64,000 nt of DNA from Siphonodentalium dalli. Taxonomy: Eukaryota; Mollusca; Scaphopoda; Gadilida; Siphonodentaliidae. Under the pieces are notes generated by a model, which worked only from the letters and a program-made list of their open reading frames with translations, had not been told where the DNA came from and searched no databases. The position numbers and the translations under genes are program-made. Positions within the stretch are counted from its first letter, which is position 1; each line of letters starts with the position of its first letter. The stretch is from the NCBI GenBank assembly GCA_032622095.1, contig CP136068.1, positions 135,975,989-136,039,988 on the forward strand. The letters run 5' to 3'. Positions 9,475-21,658 of this stretch are shown here, piece by piece.

Positions 9475-11452
9475 TAGCTCAACTTTACTTTGTAAAGTTT
9501 GAGCTATTGCCATGGCTTTGTCATCCGTCATCCATGTGTGTGTGTGATTCGTCAACAATTTCCTTTAGCACGGGCCACAGGTCATACCTTTGGTCGGATC
9601 ATTATGAAATTTGTCATAGCTGTTGACATTGACATGTAGATGGGAACGAGTCATTTTGGGGTCATTCGGAAAAAAAAACATGTCCGCCAGCAGCCATCTT
9701 GGATTTTACTCTTTGCATGACTAAATTGTTTAGCACGGGCTACAGGTCGTGCCTTTGGTCAGATCATAATGAAATTTGTCATGGATGTTAACAATGACAT
9801 ATATATGGGAATGAGTCATTTTGGGGTCATTCGGCCAAAAAAACATTGCCGCCGGCAGCCATCTTTGATTTTACTCTTTGTATGACTAAATCCTTTGACG
9901 CAGGCTACTGGTCGTATCTTAGGTCGGATCATCATTAAATTGTCATGGATGTTAACATTGACATGGAAATGGGAACGAGTCTTTTTGGGGTCATTTGGCA
10001 AAAAAACATGGCTGCCAGTGGCCATCTTGGATTTCAAAATTCAACCCATTAGTACGGGCTACAGGTTGTACTGTTTGTCTGATCATCATGAAATTTGTCA
10101 GTTATGTTAATATTGACATGTGGATGGGAACATGTCATTTTGGGGTCATTTGGCCAAAAAACATGGCCGCCAGCAGCCATCTTGGATTTTACTCTTTGCA
10201 TGACTAAATCCTTCGGCATGGGCTAAAGGTCGTACCTTTGGTCGGATCATTATGAAATTTGTCATGACTGTTGACATGTAGATAGGAAACGAGTCATTTT
10301 GGGGGTCATTCCAGCTGGTCATTCGGCAAAAAATACATGGCCACTGGTGGCCATCTTGGAGTTTACTCTTTGCATGACTAAATCCTTTGGCACAGGATAC
10401 AGGTCGTACCTTTGGGCAGATCATCATGAAATTTGTCATGGCTGTTAACATTGACATGTATATGGGAACTAATCATTTTGGGGTCATTCGGCCATAAAAC
10501 ATGGCTGCTGGCAGCCATCTTGGATTTTACTCTTTGCATGACTAAATCCTTTGGCATTGGCTACAGGTCATACCTTTCATCGGATCATTATGAAATTTGT
10601 CATGGGCATTGACATGTAGATGGGAATGAGACATTTTAGGGTCATTCGGCAAAAAAACATGTCCACCAGCAGCCATCTTGGATTTCAAAATTGAATCTAT
10701 TAGCACGGGCTATAGACGGGAGTGTTCGTCTGATAATCATGAAATTTGTCGTGGAAGTTAATATTGACATGTACAATGTAGATGGGAACGAGTCGTTTTG
10801 GGGTCATTCGGCCAAAAAACATTGCCGCCGGCAGCCATCTTGGATTTTACTCTTTGTATGACTAAATTCTTTGACACAGGCTACAGGTCGTATCTTTGGT
10901 CGGATCATCATGAAATTTTTTATGGATGTTAACATTGACATGTAAATGGGAACCAGTCATTTTGGGGTCAGTTGGCAAAACAAAACATGGCTGCCAGTGG
11001 CCATCTTGGATTTCAAAATTCAATCCATTAGTGCAGGCTACATGCCGTACTGTTTGTCTGATCATCATGAAATTTGTCATTTTTGTTAATATTGACATGT
11101 AGATGGGAACAAGTCATTTTGGGGTCATTCGGCCAAAAAACATGGCCACCAGCAGCCATCTTGGATTTTACTCTTTGCATGACTAAATCCTTTGGCACAC
11201 CCTACAGTCCACTTCCCTTAGCCGATCACCAAACTTCATATTAATCTTGATATTGATCTACTAGATGGAAGCTATAAAATATTTTTGAATTTCATTCGAA
11301 AATATAGCTGCCAGCAACAATTTTGGATTTTACTTTTATATATATCTCTTCATGTTGATAATATAGTATCACTTAGACATTTCAACTTTCCGCATTTCTA
11401 ATCGCTCCATTGACTGTAACACATGAAATTATTCCCTTTCCAAGTTGAGCTA
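9475..11452. mobile_element. Nonautonomous element with inverted ends and internal ~160-bp array (copy 1)
   Basis: Left end TAGCTCAACTTTACTTTGTA mirrors the right end AAGTTGAGCTA. The interior is a head-to-tail array of about ten diverged ~160-bp units, recognised by GACATGTAGATGGGAACGAG, CATTTTGGGGTCATTCGG and GCAGCCATCTTGGATT. The last part (about 11200-11450) is a different single-copy module that recurs near 50480-50760. No transposase. A second, cleaner copy lies at 24787-26078. Confidence 0.8.
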
Positions 11453-11944
11453 CAGTGTCATTGACTCTTTCATTATATATTTTTTTTCAGTAAGGGCAAT
11501 TTACCAATACATGTAGTAGTTTTCAAAGTACAGTACCTAAATTCAAAGATGGATGCCAAAATGGCACCAGCAAAGCAACAATTTAGCGATTTTCAAGAAT
11601 CTCATGTAAATGATCTTCTGTTTGGTAGCGACTGCGAATTGTGACAATTTTGTTTACTTATTGCTTCAGCAATGTAGTGCACCAATTGTATTGTACAGCA
11701 CATGTTCGATCTGTCAAAAATCCACTTTAGACAACTGAATTATTATTATTACCATTTTGTCAAAAATCAATAGATTTAACGAAATGAGCGGAATTCAGTG
11801 AGGGGAAATTGTGTCATTATGAAATTGTGTCATTGTGAAACCTACACAATGACACAATCAGCCTCACTGGATTAACGATCTATATATGTGGTGCTGGGTT
11901 ACCGGGCATGGCCTGGATTAAATAGACAGAACACAACGTGCATC
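11453..11944. other. Intergenic, no gene seen
   Basis: AT-rich. A small hairpin TTGTGTCATTGTG...CACAATGACACAA lies at about 11825-11858. Nothing coding. Confidence 0.4.
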
Positions 11945-12407
11945 TTAAAGATGCATAATCCGAATTAACGCTCGCAAATTACTATTTCTTGGCTTCGGGT
12001 GTAAAAAATATGTTATTCGAGTCGAGGATCCCACCAATCAAAGCTCAGAGTGATCAAATATCGATGTTGGAAATCTATTATTTTTCTCCACCGATATTTT
12101 TAGGTGGCCCATGTAAAGAGTCGACGAGAAGACTTTCTCTGACCAAATTGCGGATGAAGATGGATAACTCTAAAATCAAGTGGCTTTTTTGTGTCAGATA
12201 TTTGACAAGCGGCAAAATTTCGTTGAACAAATTGTTGTTAAATAACAGGTTTTGGGCAATTTTATACTATATTTGACTGGTTATCATTATTGTTGGGCAA
12301 TTACTCGATTCTGATAACTGAAGCGGCATTTCAAAAACTATTGTTGTTGTTGTTGTTGTTGGAATCTGATGATATGGGGACCATCGAATCGGATTGAGTA
12401 CCTTTAA
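11945..12407. mobile_element. TTAA-flanked MITE, AGGTACTCAATC family (member 1)
   Basis: Right end CGGATTGAGTACCTTTAA is an exact family terminus. The left end TTAAAGATGCATAATCCGA is a diverged match to the inverse, TTAAAGGTACTCAATCCGA. It contains the family core (TCGAGTCGAGGATCCCACC; GATGGATAACTCTAAAATCAAG) and a TTG microsatellite at about 12341-12360. TTAA at both ends suggests a piggyBac-like TTAA target. Any ORF inside is incidental. Confidence 0.75.
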
Positions 12408-12920
12408 TCAAGAATATTTTATGGAATGAGTTGTGCACGGTGCAAGGATATATTTTGCTACAAATGCAACTATGCATGTGCCATCCGCAAAAAGTTCGAT
12501 AAAAGATTTTGTATATATCTATTCTACGCCGTAATTGTGTCAGATAAGTCAAACCCATGGCTGCCACCTTCGTTGGTAGTATTGCTATACCTTTATTGTG
12601 ATTTAAGTATGATGAATAACCAGTAATGACCGGGGCATCACCCGAAGCTTATATCGTTGACGCAATGCACGTCATCTTTCTTGGCGACAACGTCAACAAG
12701 AATATAGTCCCGGCTTGTATTCTATGTATATTCAACGGCTGCATTCTATTAAACATGTGCCTCACATAGATGTGTGTGGAATAAAAAAAAAACGTTATTT
12801 TTGTTTTCAATATATGGGTTAACAAATATTCACTTAAGCATATGCTAAATAGTTCTGGAATTTATATCAATGCCTACGATATCAAAGATTAAGTAGCATC
12901 TCCTATTTTTTTAATTTCAG
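12408..12920 (+). other. Upstream of zinc-finger exon; acceptor at 12920
   Basis: No coding homology seen. It ends in a pyrimidine-rich TCCTATTTTTTTAATTTCAG at 12901-12920, a strong splice acceptor directly before the open zinc-finger frame. Confidence 0.55.
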
Positions 12921-14553
12921 ATCAATCCATGTGCGGAACGATTCGAAGCCAGACATGAATCCACCTGAAAAGATATGCCACCAGGTGAAATGCAGTATGT
13001 GTGATAGAGCGTTTCCATCACTTAACTTCCTGATTGAGCATATTGTAGCTTCACATTCTGGTGAAAAAACACAGAGCACGAGGAAAGATGATACCGCCAC
13101 AAAAGCACCAATTCAGCATTCTTCCAATGTAGATGAACACAATGCTGAAAGGAATGAATCATCTGCAAAGACCACGATAAAATCTGAAGACCATTCTTCA
13201 AATGACGGTGACATGAAATTACCATATCTGCACTTAACTGTTCAAAGACAAGTTCAACTGGGTATCCACATAAATGAGCTAAACTTGTACCAAACTACAT
13301 CTACGGCAAGTGAAGACAGTATAACTGAGTCCATCCCGTGTTCTACAGATAATGATGGCGGCGACGAAGATGTTGGAGAAGATATTAGTACACACGAAGT
13401 ATCTCATTTAAAACGTAGTAATGACAGTCCACCAGGGGGTATTGTTTATAAAGTTGAATCATTGCGAAGGATATCTAACGTCATTCAACAAACTGATTTT
13501 AAACAAAAGCATTTTAAGCCACAGAAGAATAACATTTCAAAAGAGTCAATATCAACAGAATCTAGTCATACGTTGGAGAATTATAAAATTGAATCAAATA
13601 GGCATGGACTGAACAATCATGTGGTTCCAGAAGCTGTAAGTTTTGAAAATATGGCGGTTCAGACCAGCTCGGACATGGAGTTGGAAGAACACGATAGAAT
13701 TCTCACTGAACAAACCAATGCGGCGAGGACACCAATGTGTACACACACTATTGGTCCAAGGACTGGGGAAAATTATGAAAGTTCAACAGACGATGATACG
13801 TTGCATACCATACAAGGTCCGACAGAAGGCGACATAGCAGTTAAATTAGACGCATTCACGAAGCAAGGTCCGCAGTCAAATGATCGTGGTGATGGAGCGA
13901 AATCGACTACTGAATTTGGTCCCTTTAAGGATAATGCACATGTGAATAAGCCCTATGCATGCCCGGTGTGTGACAAGGCCTTCCTTCGAAACAGTCAGTT
14001 GAAAAGACACAAAAGGGTGCATACTGGAGAAAAGCCGTATATGTGTGATTCGTGTGGATCTTCGTTTTCGCAGTCTGGCGCTCTCTCGCGACATTTAAGA
14101 ATACACACTGGGGAACGACCACATGGGTGTGACGAGTGCGGGATGGCCTTCATCAGCTCATTCGAACTTGAGCGACACGAGAGAACTCACACCGGAGCTC
14201 GTCCTTACACATGTGGTATCTGCAACAAGTCTTTCTCGTTATCAGGAAATCTGTCAAAGCACATGGTCGTTCACACAGGCGAAAGACCATATGCATGTGA
14301 GGTGTGCGGAAAATCGTTTTCTCTGATGTCGACGTTGACCGAGCACAGCCGTATTCATTCCGGACAGCGAAACTTCGAATGTGGTTCGTGTGATAAGAAG
14401 TTTACGAGCTCGAGCGCCCTCTCGCGACACAAAAGGACACATCTGAGGAACACAGACCATTGCTGCGAATTCTGTGGGACACCGTTTGCACATCCAGGTC
14501 GTCTCTCGATGCATATTAAATCCCACCTCGCAGCTGCTGGTATACATACATAG
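12921..14553 (+). CDS. C2H2 zinc-finger protein (seven-finger C-terminal array)
   Basis: Probable DNA-binding transcription regulator of the nucleus. The frame is open from a splice acceptor at 12920; the first in-frame ATG is at 12955, so either this is the 3' coding exon of a longer gene or translation starts there. One isolated N-terminal finger (CSMCDRAFPSLNFLIEH) lies near residues 20-40. Then come ~300 acidic, Ser/Thr/Asn-rich residues of low complexity, then seven fingers from about 13954 to 14530. Linkers TGEKPY, TGERPH, TGARPY and TGERPY are canonical; the last two (SGQRNF, LRNTDH) are degenerate. All C2H2 ligands are present. No KRAB, BTB or SCAN domain. Ends with TAG at 14551-14553. 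The specific family member is not identifiable. Confidence 0.9.
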
Positions 14554-15513
14554 TTTATGTGCGCAGTGATTTAATATGGGCGTACATGTATCGTGGGTCC
14601 AGAGTGGGGGTGTTTGCTTCCGAATTTACAACTGGCATATGTGTTTGCTTTTTTCAACTTCTGATAATTTAATTCCCACGGATTTACCTAAGAGGGTGAA
14701 TTTAGTGAAGATATCCTTCACAGGGGGAATAGCATCACCAAAATTCACTCTCTGTGATATGAGTTTTTTGCAGCTACAACTAAAATTTTTTAGAAAATTA
14801 CGAGCATAACCCATTTATTTGGTTAGATGGAAAACCACTTTGGTTTCCTCAGTCGGAATTTCGTAAGTTTACTTTAAAATATCGAAGTCTCTATTTAAAA
14901 TGCAGTAATGATACATCCACGACTCAGTCTAGACTGTTTAACTCTTTCTATACTAAATACTCATTGACGAGTAGTTCTCATAGGATATGTTCAGATAATA
15001 AGTTCAACAAACGAGATCATTACCTGAACACTTCTCACCAATTAAAGATACCCTGTCTGATTTATCACCTCTAAATTACCATTTATTCGGCTTCTGGTAT
15101 GAAAAAATATTTGATTTGAGTCAAGGAACTCAACACTTCAAAGCTCATGCAGATATATTACATTTCGGTTTTTGAATTGTTATAATTTTATCCACCTCGA
15201 ATTTTGTTAGCTTACCAAAAAATTCACTGGCTTCTTCCAGAAATACACGGACTTGCGCGGACGCTGTCACGAGAGTTTGTGAGTTCACGGTGGTGATAGG
15301 AAATTATTTTCGGAATGTTGCCAGCAACAAAAATTAATCTGGTATTCATCCCCAGGGGCCTGTGGATGATACAGGGACCCTCGATTCGGACAGTGTATCT
15401 TAATAGACATCCTTCTGCAAATTATCTTTGCATCTGGGTCTGCTTACATTTCCTGAACACTACTCCAGATGAATAACATGACTATTCCATTTAGCAAAGA
15501 AAGGGTTAAAATA
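14554..15513. repeat. Decayed dispersed repeats after the zinc-finger gene
   Basis: No gene. At 14693-14765 GAGGGTGAATTTAGTGA... matches pieces at about 17766 and, more weakly, in both segmental-duplication copies (about 18062, 23847). At 14950-15055 TACTCATTGACGAGTAGTTC and following recur at 32418-32520. At 15090-15410 there is a heavily diverged relative of the AGGTACTCAATC MITE. Confidence 0.6.
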
Positions 15514-15648
15514 TACAGTAATGCCCTAAATAATCGACTCACAGAGCTTTCCGATGAATGGCAACAAGCCATATTTCCGACTAAATCCTGAAAAATTACC
15601 CATAATTCTGCTCTGGTTAAGGAGTCGATTATTTAGGACATTACTGTA
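15514..15648. mobile_element. 135-bp foldback MITE with TACAGTAATG ends
   Basis: Left TACAGTAATGCCCTAAATAA mirrors right TTATTTAGGACATTACTGTA; the inner arms also pair in part. TA at the ends suggests a Tc1/mariner-type target. A related element forms the three-unit array at 55170-55651. Confidence 0.85.
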
Positions 15649-16039
15649 TAGCTATTCCAACAAATGTATCAAAGGCCATATTATTTCGATTTCTGTTGAA
15701 AACAGATTGCACATCAGGGTTTATTTGTTGATTAATATGAGTATGAAGTATAACCTCGCGACGGCCAGTTATCATGTATAATTTATGAGCATATGGATCA
15801 GGGGTGTATTTAGCGGGTCCACCTCTGAATGTCCAACTACACTAGATTGCACCCCCTCAAATACCAGCATTTTGTTCAATTTTAAGAAATAACATTTCCA
15901 CAATTACTTGAAATATTACAAGTCTGAATTCTGCAAATAATGTCCACCAAGTCGTAATTCCATGCTAATGAGGAATATTACTGTATAGCGGAAATAAAGT
16001 ACCATATAAAGGTGCAGTAACTACATTATTATACCCCCA
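15649..16039. other. Intergenic, no gene seen
   Basis: AT-rich, no supported feature. Confidence 0.4.
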
Positions 16040-16780
16040 CTCTCGAAGATAATGGGGGGTATACTGGATTGATCTCAATGAAATTTGGTATGGATGTTCA
16101 CTATTATCAGGGAATTCAACGGAGTGTTCAATTGTTTTTTCCGGATTTTCGGTTTTCGAGTTATTCATCTTTGCTTATCTGGAAATGTTGGGGGTTTTTG
16201 TCTGTCTGAGCAGATATCTCCACCACAGGTTGACCAATCTCAATGAAATTTGGTATTGATATTCACTACTTACTATGAGGGCAATCAACAGTGTTCAATC
16301 GTTTATTTCCCCTGGTTTTCTGTTCTAGAGTTATTCATCTCTGTTTATCTGGAAATGATTTTTTTTGTCCGTCGGAGCAGATATCTCCACCACCGTTTGA
16401 CAAATCTCAATGAAATTTGGTGTGGATGTTCACTACTATCAGGGCAATCAATTGAATGTTTAATCGTTTTATTGAGTGTTCAATCAATTTTTTCCAGTTT
16501 TCCATCTTTGTAGATTTGGAATTGTTGGTTTTTTGTCTGTATCTCCACCACCGGTTGAGTGGTATCAATCAAATTTGGTATGGATGTTCATTATTATGAT
16601 GACAATTAAATCGAGTTTTCAATCCATTTGTTCATATTTTCCCTTCTACAGTTATTTATCTTAGTTTATATGAAAATGTTGGGTATTTTTTCTCATCCAA
16701 GCTGATATCTCACCCATACTTTGTCGGTTCAAATTTGCCACCATGTGGGTATGCCAGCAACACCGGTGCAATCTCTTGTT
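16040..16780 (+). repeat. Diverged ~165-bp tandem repeat, four units
   Basis: Anchor ATCTCAATGAAATTTGGTAT recurs near 16072, 16231, 16405 and (changed) 16564, each followed by GATGTTCACTA and ATCAGGGCAATCAA. GAGCAGATATCTCCACCACC precedes most of them. The left flank holds an imperfect hairpin ACCCCCACT...ATGGGGGGTAT near 16034-16061. No ORF is conserved between units. Confidence 0.85.
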
Positions 16781-17747
16781 ATTGGCAGTAATGAATGTGT
16801 GATTTAATTTTGCAGGGACAGCCAAATTAATAAAACTTAAAAATTTGAAGATATCTGCAACTATTTGGAGATATATTTAAATAATTTGAACATGTGTATA
16901 TTTCCAAAATCAAGTTAAAAAGCTCTTCAAATCGCATTTGTGAGAGGTTCATCTATCAAGAATATATGTACATATTAAGAGATATCACCAAATGTTTTAA
17001 CTTAATTATAATATTTAGATAAGTGTTCAAATCTATTTAAAGAGACGTAAATTGGATTTGGTAAGACTTATTCCTAAAAGAATTGAAGATATCTTCAATC
17101 CAGTTGCAATTATTTCAAAATTATTTAGAGCTACATGTATATATAACACCAAATGATCAGAGCTATCTCTAAATTATCTTCAAATATTTGAGTTTAGTTT
17201 AATTATAGGCTGCCCATAATTATGTGTGACATATTTGAGTTTATATTTCTAATTGTATATATTGATAGTGTATTTATTGATATACATGTAATACTGTGTT
17301 GATATATAATTGTTTAAGAATTGTAAATGCCATCGAGGGCTATGTCATGAAATAAATCTGTTATGCTGTATCACATGTCTTTTTGTGCCCCGGGGGTAGT
17401 CACGACCACATGTCCCTGACAATAAAGTAGTAATAACACTAAAAGCACCTGAAAATACGTCTCTATCAATAAAGTTCTTATCCCATTCGCTTTATTTGTG
17501 TATATTAAGACACCAATTCAACTATAGGAGATCAAATAACATGAGTTTCCCAAATTGCATGTATGTGGTCTAGGGAATTTTCAAATATTTATGAACAACA
17601 AAAAATGGCTAACTGTATGTATATTTGAATGTTTCTTCGCCACTTTTTAAATCTCAAAATTTCATTGTACTTACTGGTATCTCATTGAGAGAAAAATAGG
17701 TGTGCATAATTCACATGAAACCAAGCCTGCAAACAGTGTTACTGTCA
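16781..17747. other. AT-rich intergenic with a retroposon-like 3' tail
   Basis: Very AT-rich, no gene. GTAAATGCCATCGAGGGCTA followed by ATGTCATGAAATAAATCTGTTATGC (about 17324-17370) resembles the 3' end of a non-LTR retroposon transcript; no RT remains nearby. Confidence 0.4.
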
Positions 17748-17848
17748 TTTGCAGAATGAGGTCCCCAGAGGGTGAATTTAGTGATGCTATCCTGCACAGC
17801 GGGCTAGCATAACCAAATTCATGCTTTAAGGACCTCATTCTGTTTAGT
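17748..17848. repeat. Short inverted-repeat element with GAATGAGGTCC ends
   Basis: GAATGAGGTCCCCAGAGGGTGA near 17755 and GGACCTCATTC near 17830 are inverted. The interior AATTTAGTGATGCTA resembles pieces at 14700, 18070 and 23855. Confidence 0.6.
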
Positions 17849-18164
17849 CCTCATTTTCTGGGAAGTATCTATATTCTCAAATTAACATTGTTTTTAGTTA
17901 ATGTTTCTCTTTTGTTCAGTTTCTGTATCCCATAATTTGCATTAGATAAAATGGATCATCGAGGTGAATAATGGGTGAACATCATCAACTTCAACTGGGG
18001 AACTTCAATCTGATCCTAGCTCTCCCATAGCAATTGAGGCCTAAGTATAATGAGGTTCCCAGAAGGTGAATTTGGTGATACTAGCCCACCGTGTGGGATA
18101 GGGCCATTAAATTCACTGCAAATGACAGACGCACTATTTGCACCCTTGACTGACACCCCCCACA

Positions 18165-18298
18165 TAACATACATGTATATAAGAGAATACATTGGCCTAA
18201 CAGTATTTATCTTGGCCTTGTAAGCCAGTGCATTCTCTTAAATATGCGAGGCTTCCTATGGGAGACTCGCATTTATATAAGAGAATGTACTGGCACAG
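18165..18298. repeat. Degenerate hairpin module (GCCAATGCATTCTC family)
   Basis: ATATAAGAGAATACATTGGCCTA near 18178 and GCCAGTGCATTCTCTTAAAT ... CTGGCACAGG near 18222-18298 are decayed arms of the hairpin module seen better at 24368, 44357, 45432 and 62036. The left arm is largely lost. Confidence 0.7.
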
Positions 18299-19250
18299 GA
18301 TCTTTAATGCTACACGAGCACAGCTCCCGTCATGAAAGGGTTAGTAGTTGCCCAAACAAAACCAAAAAAAATACTAAATTATCCATACCATAAGAGTCAT
18401 GATCCATCAATCAATGAACGTATCCATTCAAACTACGCCATCATTAAACAAACATAGCAATACCTATACCACCGGGGATGGCAGGAAGACAGCCCGGCAG
18501 GGCTATGGTATCCCCTAGTAATATACAACATACCTGTATGTCAACATACACGGCTATGCTCCTAAAAATCTTGTTTTTGTGTCCCACGGGTCTGAAAACG
18601 CTTATTTTGGCCATTTTTGCATCAAAATTAAATTTTTCATGCACACAATCGAGGGGCATAACTCTTGCTACCCCCATTAACATGATAATTCTGTATCAAA
18701 ATCTTAAAGCCTAGTATGTGCTCAACCCAGTCATATATACAATGTACATTGTATATGTGTGGTGGTTTCACATTTCAGTTATTTTTCAATGAATTGATGT
18801 CCCCCTTATTTCTGCACCAATCCCTGCAGAAACTGTGGAGTGTCATCCAAGTGAAAAATAATTCATGAAAAGGAGCTAAAGGTCATCTCGTAACCAGGAT
18901 AGATAACTCTGTCAAATTTACGAAAACGGGGGAGCACTTGGTTGGAAATTCTAAGTTTGAAATCTCCCAACAGTGACACTTTGGCCATGGGTCTGCCAGC
19001 TCCACATAGACTTGCAACTCATATTTGAGAATGAGTTGAGGTACATGTAATGGTCAGAATTAATGAGAAGTAAAGGTTTATTAATATAAATATAATCAAT
19101 TATATTAATAATAGTTTTGCATACAGTAATGCACATACAAATCGATATATCTTATGTCACCAAATTGGAATGATGTTGGCTCAAACTGAAGAGTCAGTCA
19201 CAAAATTAAATTCAGTTATGATCCTTCTATGATACTATGAGTTTTAGACA

Positions 19251-19389
19251 CTACTTCCTCTTCTTTCTCTCACTCTTAGACTGCTGTGGATTTGCTACGA
19301 CATTCCAGTAATATAACATCTGGCTTGCAATAGTGGCGTTAAGGCTGGTTGCGACGACATATGTGATCACTGTTAACAGATCACCAGTC
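19251..19389 (-). pseudogene. MPDU1 C-terminal fragment (truncated duplicate)
   Basis: Matches the last 46 codons of the MPDU1 gene at 26620-26758, stop included. Over 139 bases I count six differences and no indel. Four change the amino acid (including a conserved-looking Asp to Val and a Ser to Arg) and two are silent, as expected of relaxed selection. It stops abruptly at 19389, where a dispersed repeat begins, so the upstream ~200 codons are missing. Similarity continues past the stop and past the polyadenylation signal, so it arose by DNA duplication and not by retrocopying. Confidence 0.9.
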
Positions 19390-20500
19390 ACTGGTCAAAC
19401 TACACTCACGTACCAAGTTTCGTCCCGATCGGTCGAGAATCGTAGATTTGTATTAATGACAAACAAACATACATACAGACAGACAGACAAACAGAGGTCT
19501 TCAAAATATATATGAGACTAGCAGGTTAGCCCGCCACTGGCGTGGTTCGTCTCATGTTTGTTGGAAAAAGCAATTGCAACAGCTTCCGAGACATGTATGC
19601 TGACACCTAGGTTTCGTCGAAATCCGCCAGTTTTACCCAATTTGACCTTGAATTGATGATTGTCAAGGTCAAGTCGGGGGTCACAATTTAACCCGTCCAT
19701 GACACTTCCCGCACAAAAGTATCCCTAGGTAGCAAGTTTGAGCTCAATCGGTTCGAGTCTATAAAGGACACACATATATATCATTTGTGGGTACCCGTTT
19801 CAAGGTGAAGATCACCTCGGGTGGAAAAACTGACCCGATGAAAATCTCCCCCGTTCCTAGGAAGCCCTAAGTACGTAAGAATCACACAACACGCTCATGT
19901 CTGGATACAGTCACGCTCACGTGTGGACCCAGACGTAATAATCACATTACACGCAGACGCTCTTTATCAACGACACTGCGCATACGAACGCTCTTTAACT
20001 ATCAACGCGATTAACCCCACATTGCCGTTTTTGTGACTGAGAGTGGAGAATGGGTGATAGGATCTTCTCCAAAACGCCGCGACGACCATTCCCGTGGGTT
20101 TTTACCCTTAGATAGGAAGTTTGAGGTCAATCGGTCCAGCCGTTTTCGATTCTATAAAGTATATACACACATATATATATATATATACGGAAGTCTCAAA
20201 ATATATAGTAGACTAGCAGGTTAGCCCACCACTGGCGGCAATCGTCAGAAACATGACAATTTGAATGATGAGCCCGACGTTGTCCGGGCTATTCAAAAAC
20301 CAAATTTCAAGTCGATAGCTCCACCCGTTTCCGAGATCTGGTCTGCGCATGCGCGAAGCTGGAGTCGCACGGACTCGGCGACCCGATAAAATTCGTATCC
20401 AGGGCAAGATACATTCACATACCAAATTTTAAGTCGATAGCTCCACCCGTTTCCGAGATCTCGTCTGCCGGGATTTCTGAGAAGCATTATGCCTATATCC
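19390..20500 (+). repeat. Dispersed repeat family with GACTAGCAGGTTAGCCC heads, units end to end
   Basis: Heads GACTAGCAGGTTAGCCCGCC at 19515 and GACTAGCAGGTTAGCCCACC at about 20210. Each is preceded by a tail ending in TCAAAATATAT (after CATACATACAGACAGACAGA at about 19468, and after a TA run near 20170-20188). The interiors carry ...CGATCGGTCGAG and TTTGACCTTGAATTGA..., like the repeat at 52030-52680. The order tail-head-tail-head means at least three units joined head to tail. No RT or transposase seen. Class unknown. Confidence 0.7.
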
Positions 20501-20575
20501 ACACTAACTACCCCCTAAGCCCTGACCTAAGTGTCATAATACAATAACAATGATGCTGAACACTTTGAGGCAATT

Positions 20576-20707
20576 ATATTGCAGAAATGTTGTAAGAGTA
20601 CTATGGCATCCAATAAATCTCCCCGCATAGGAAACCACTCAATATTGCAGAAATGTTGTAAGAGTACTATGGCATCCAATAAATCTCCCCGCATAGGAAA
20701 CCACTCA
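20576..20707 (+). repeat. Exact 66-bp tandem duplication
   Basis: ATATTGCAGAAATGTTGTAA ... GAAACCACTCA occurs twice head to tail with no mismatch seen: a recent duplication. Confidence 0.95.
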
Positions 20708-21475
20708 AAATCCCGTATATCTCTCTGCAGGTACTAATAACGTTGAATGTTAAAAAAAACGCTCTTTATAGCGATGCGTCAAAAACAAACGCTCATTAAA
20801 TTATCACTTGATTAACCACCGCAGTGCCGTTTTGTTGTGACTGAGATTGCAGAACGGGTGCTCTGAGCTTCTCCAAAACGCGACCACGGCAGTGTCGGTG
20901 GGATTTTACACTTACATACGAAATTTGAGCTCAATCTGTACACGAATTTGGATCGGTTGGGGGTGTTTACGGTGTCTTGTGGACACATGTTTTAATTTCA
21001 TTTTGTCCACAGTTGTCATTTCACCTTGAGGCAGTATGAACGATAAAGTGAGTGCGAGTCGATTTAGCCAGTCCGTGTACCGGTATATAGTTTGTAATTA
21101 AGTTCGTTTTAACTCTATATTTGGCTTACTTGTGCAATTTCGGTTATTTATGTAAATGCTTCGTATACAAATTAGGAACTAAGCGTATTAACATTTCACT
21201 CGATGATATTTTGGATGGTTCGAGCGAAATGAAAACTATACTTAATCAAATTAAATAAATACACATAAAATATGGTCTATTCCCAATATGTTGGTGCACA
21301 ACTCCATGGCAAAACATCACAAATTAATGTAAAAAGATTATGTGCTTATTGCTTGGTTGTTTTATTTGTTCAGTCGTTCCTTGTTTACGTATTACTAGTA
21401 CAGTTTTTTGTTGTTATTAAATAACATTTGATATTTTAATTTGATTGATTTCATTATTTATTCCTATGGGATCAA
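20708..21475. other. Intergenic, no gene seen
   Basis: No coding signal. Part of 20820-20930 (GTTTTGTTGTGACTGAGATT..., AAATTTGAGCTCAATC) resembles 20020-20130, so it is another piece of the GACTAGCAGG repeat family. Confidence 0.5.
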
Positions 21476-21658
21476 AATAGTTGGAAACTAAAAATTGTAA
21501 TCAGATGTAATCGAAAATTAATCAGTTACATTTTACTAAAGTAATTGTAATCGTAATCAATTACATTTGAAAAAAATGTAATCAATAATCGTAATCATGT
21601 AAATCAAAAGTTATGGTAATCGTAATCGATTACATTGGCATGTAATCGCCCAACCCTG
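21476..21658. mobile_element. hAT-like transposon end with TAATCGTAATC subterminal repeats
   Basis: The minus strand reads CCAGGGTTGGGCGATTACAT at about 21640-21659, a terminus of the kind seen in hAT-superfamily MITEs. Inside are many copies of GTAATCGTAATC/GATTACA in both orientations, as expected for subterminal transposase-binding repeats. The opposite end was not found. Confidence 0.5.

Larger units (their letters stand above)
17978..19389. repeat. Segmental duplication, copy A
   Basis: Matches copy B (23764-26758) in order. Shared blocks are AACATCATCAACTTCAACTG at the left, the GAGGTTCCCAGA block, the hairpin block, GATGGCAGGAAGACAGCC, AGTAATATACAACATACCTG, CATCTCGTAACCAGGATAGA, and finally the 3' UTR and last codons of MPDU1. 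Copy A has its own sequence at about 18540-18845, where copy B carries the repeat-array element. Similarity ends sharply at 19389/26758. Confidence 0.9.

Noticed and set aside
9232-9502. ORFs on both strands across the 30-bp minisatellite with repeat peptides
   Set aside because: The period is divisible by three, so any open frame stays open; no start context and no conservation.
9277-11190. CRISPR-like array from regularly spaced repeats
   Set aside because: The units are long, diverged, contiguous or in tandem, with no unique spacers, and the window is eukaryotic.
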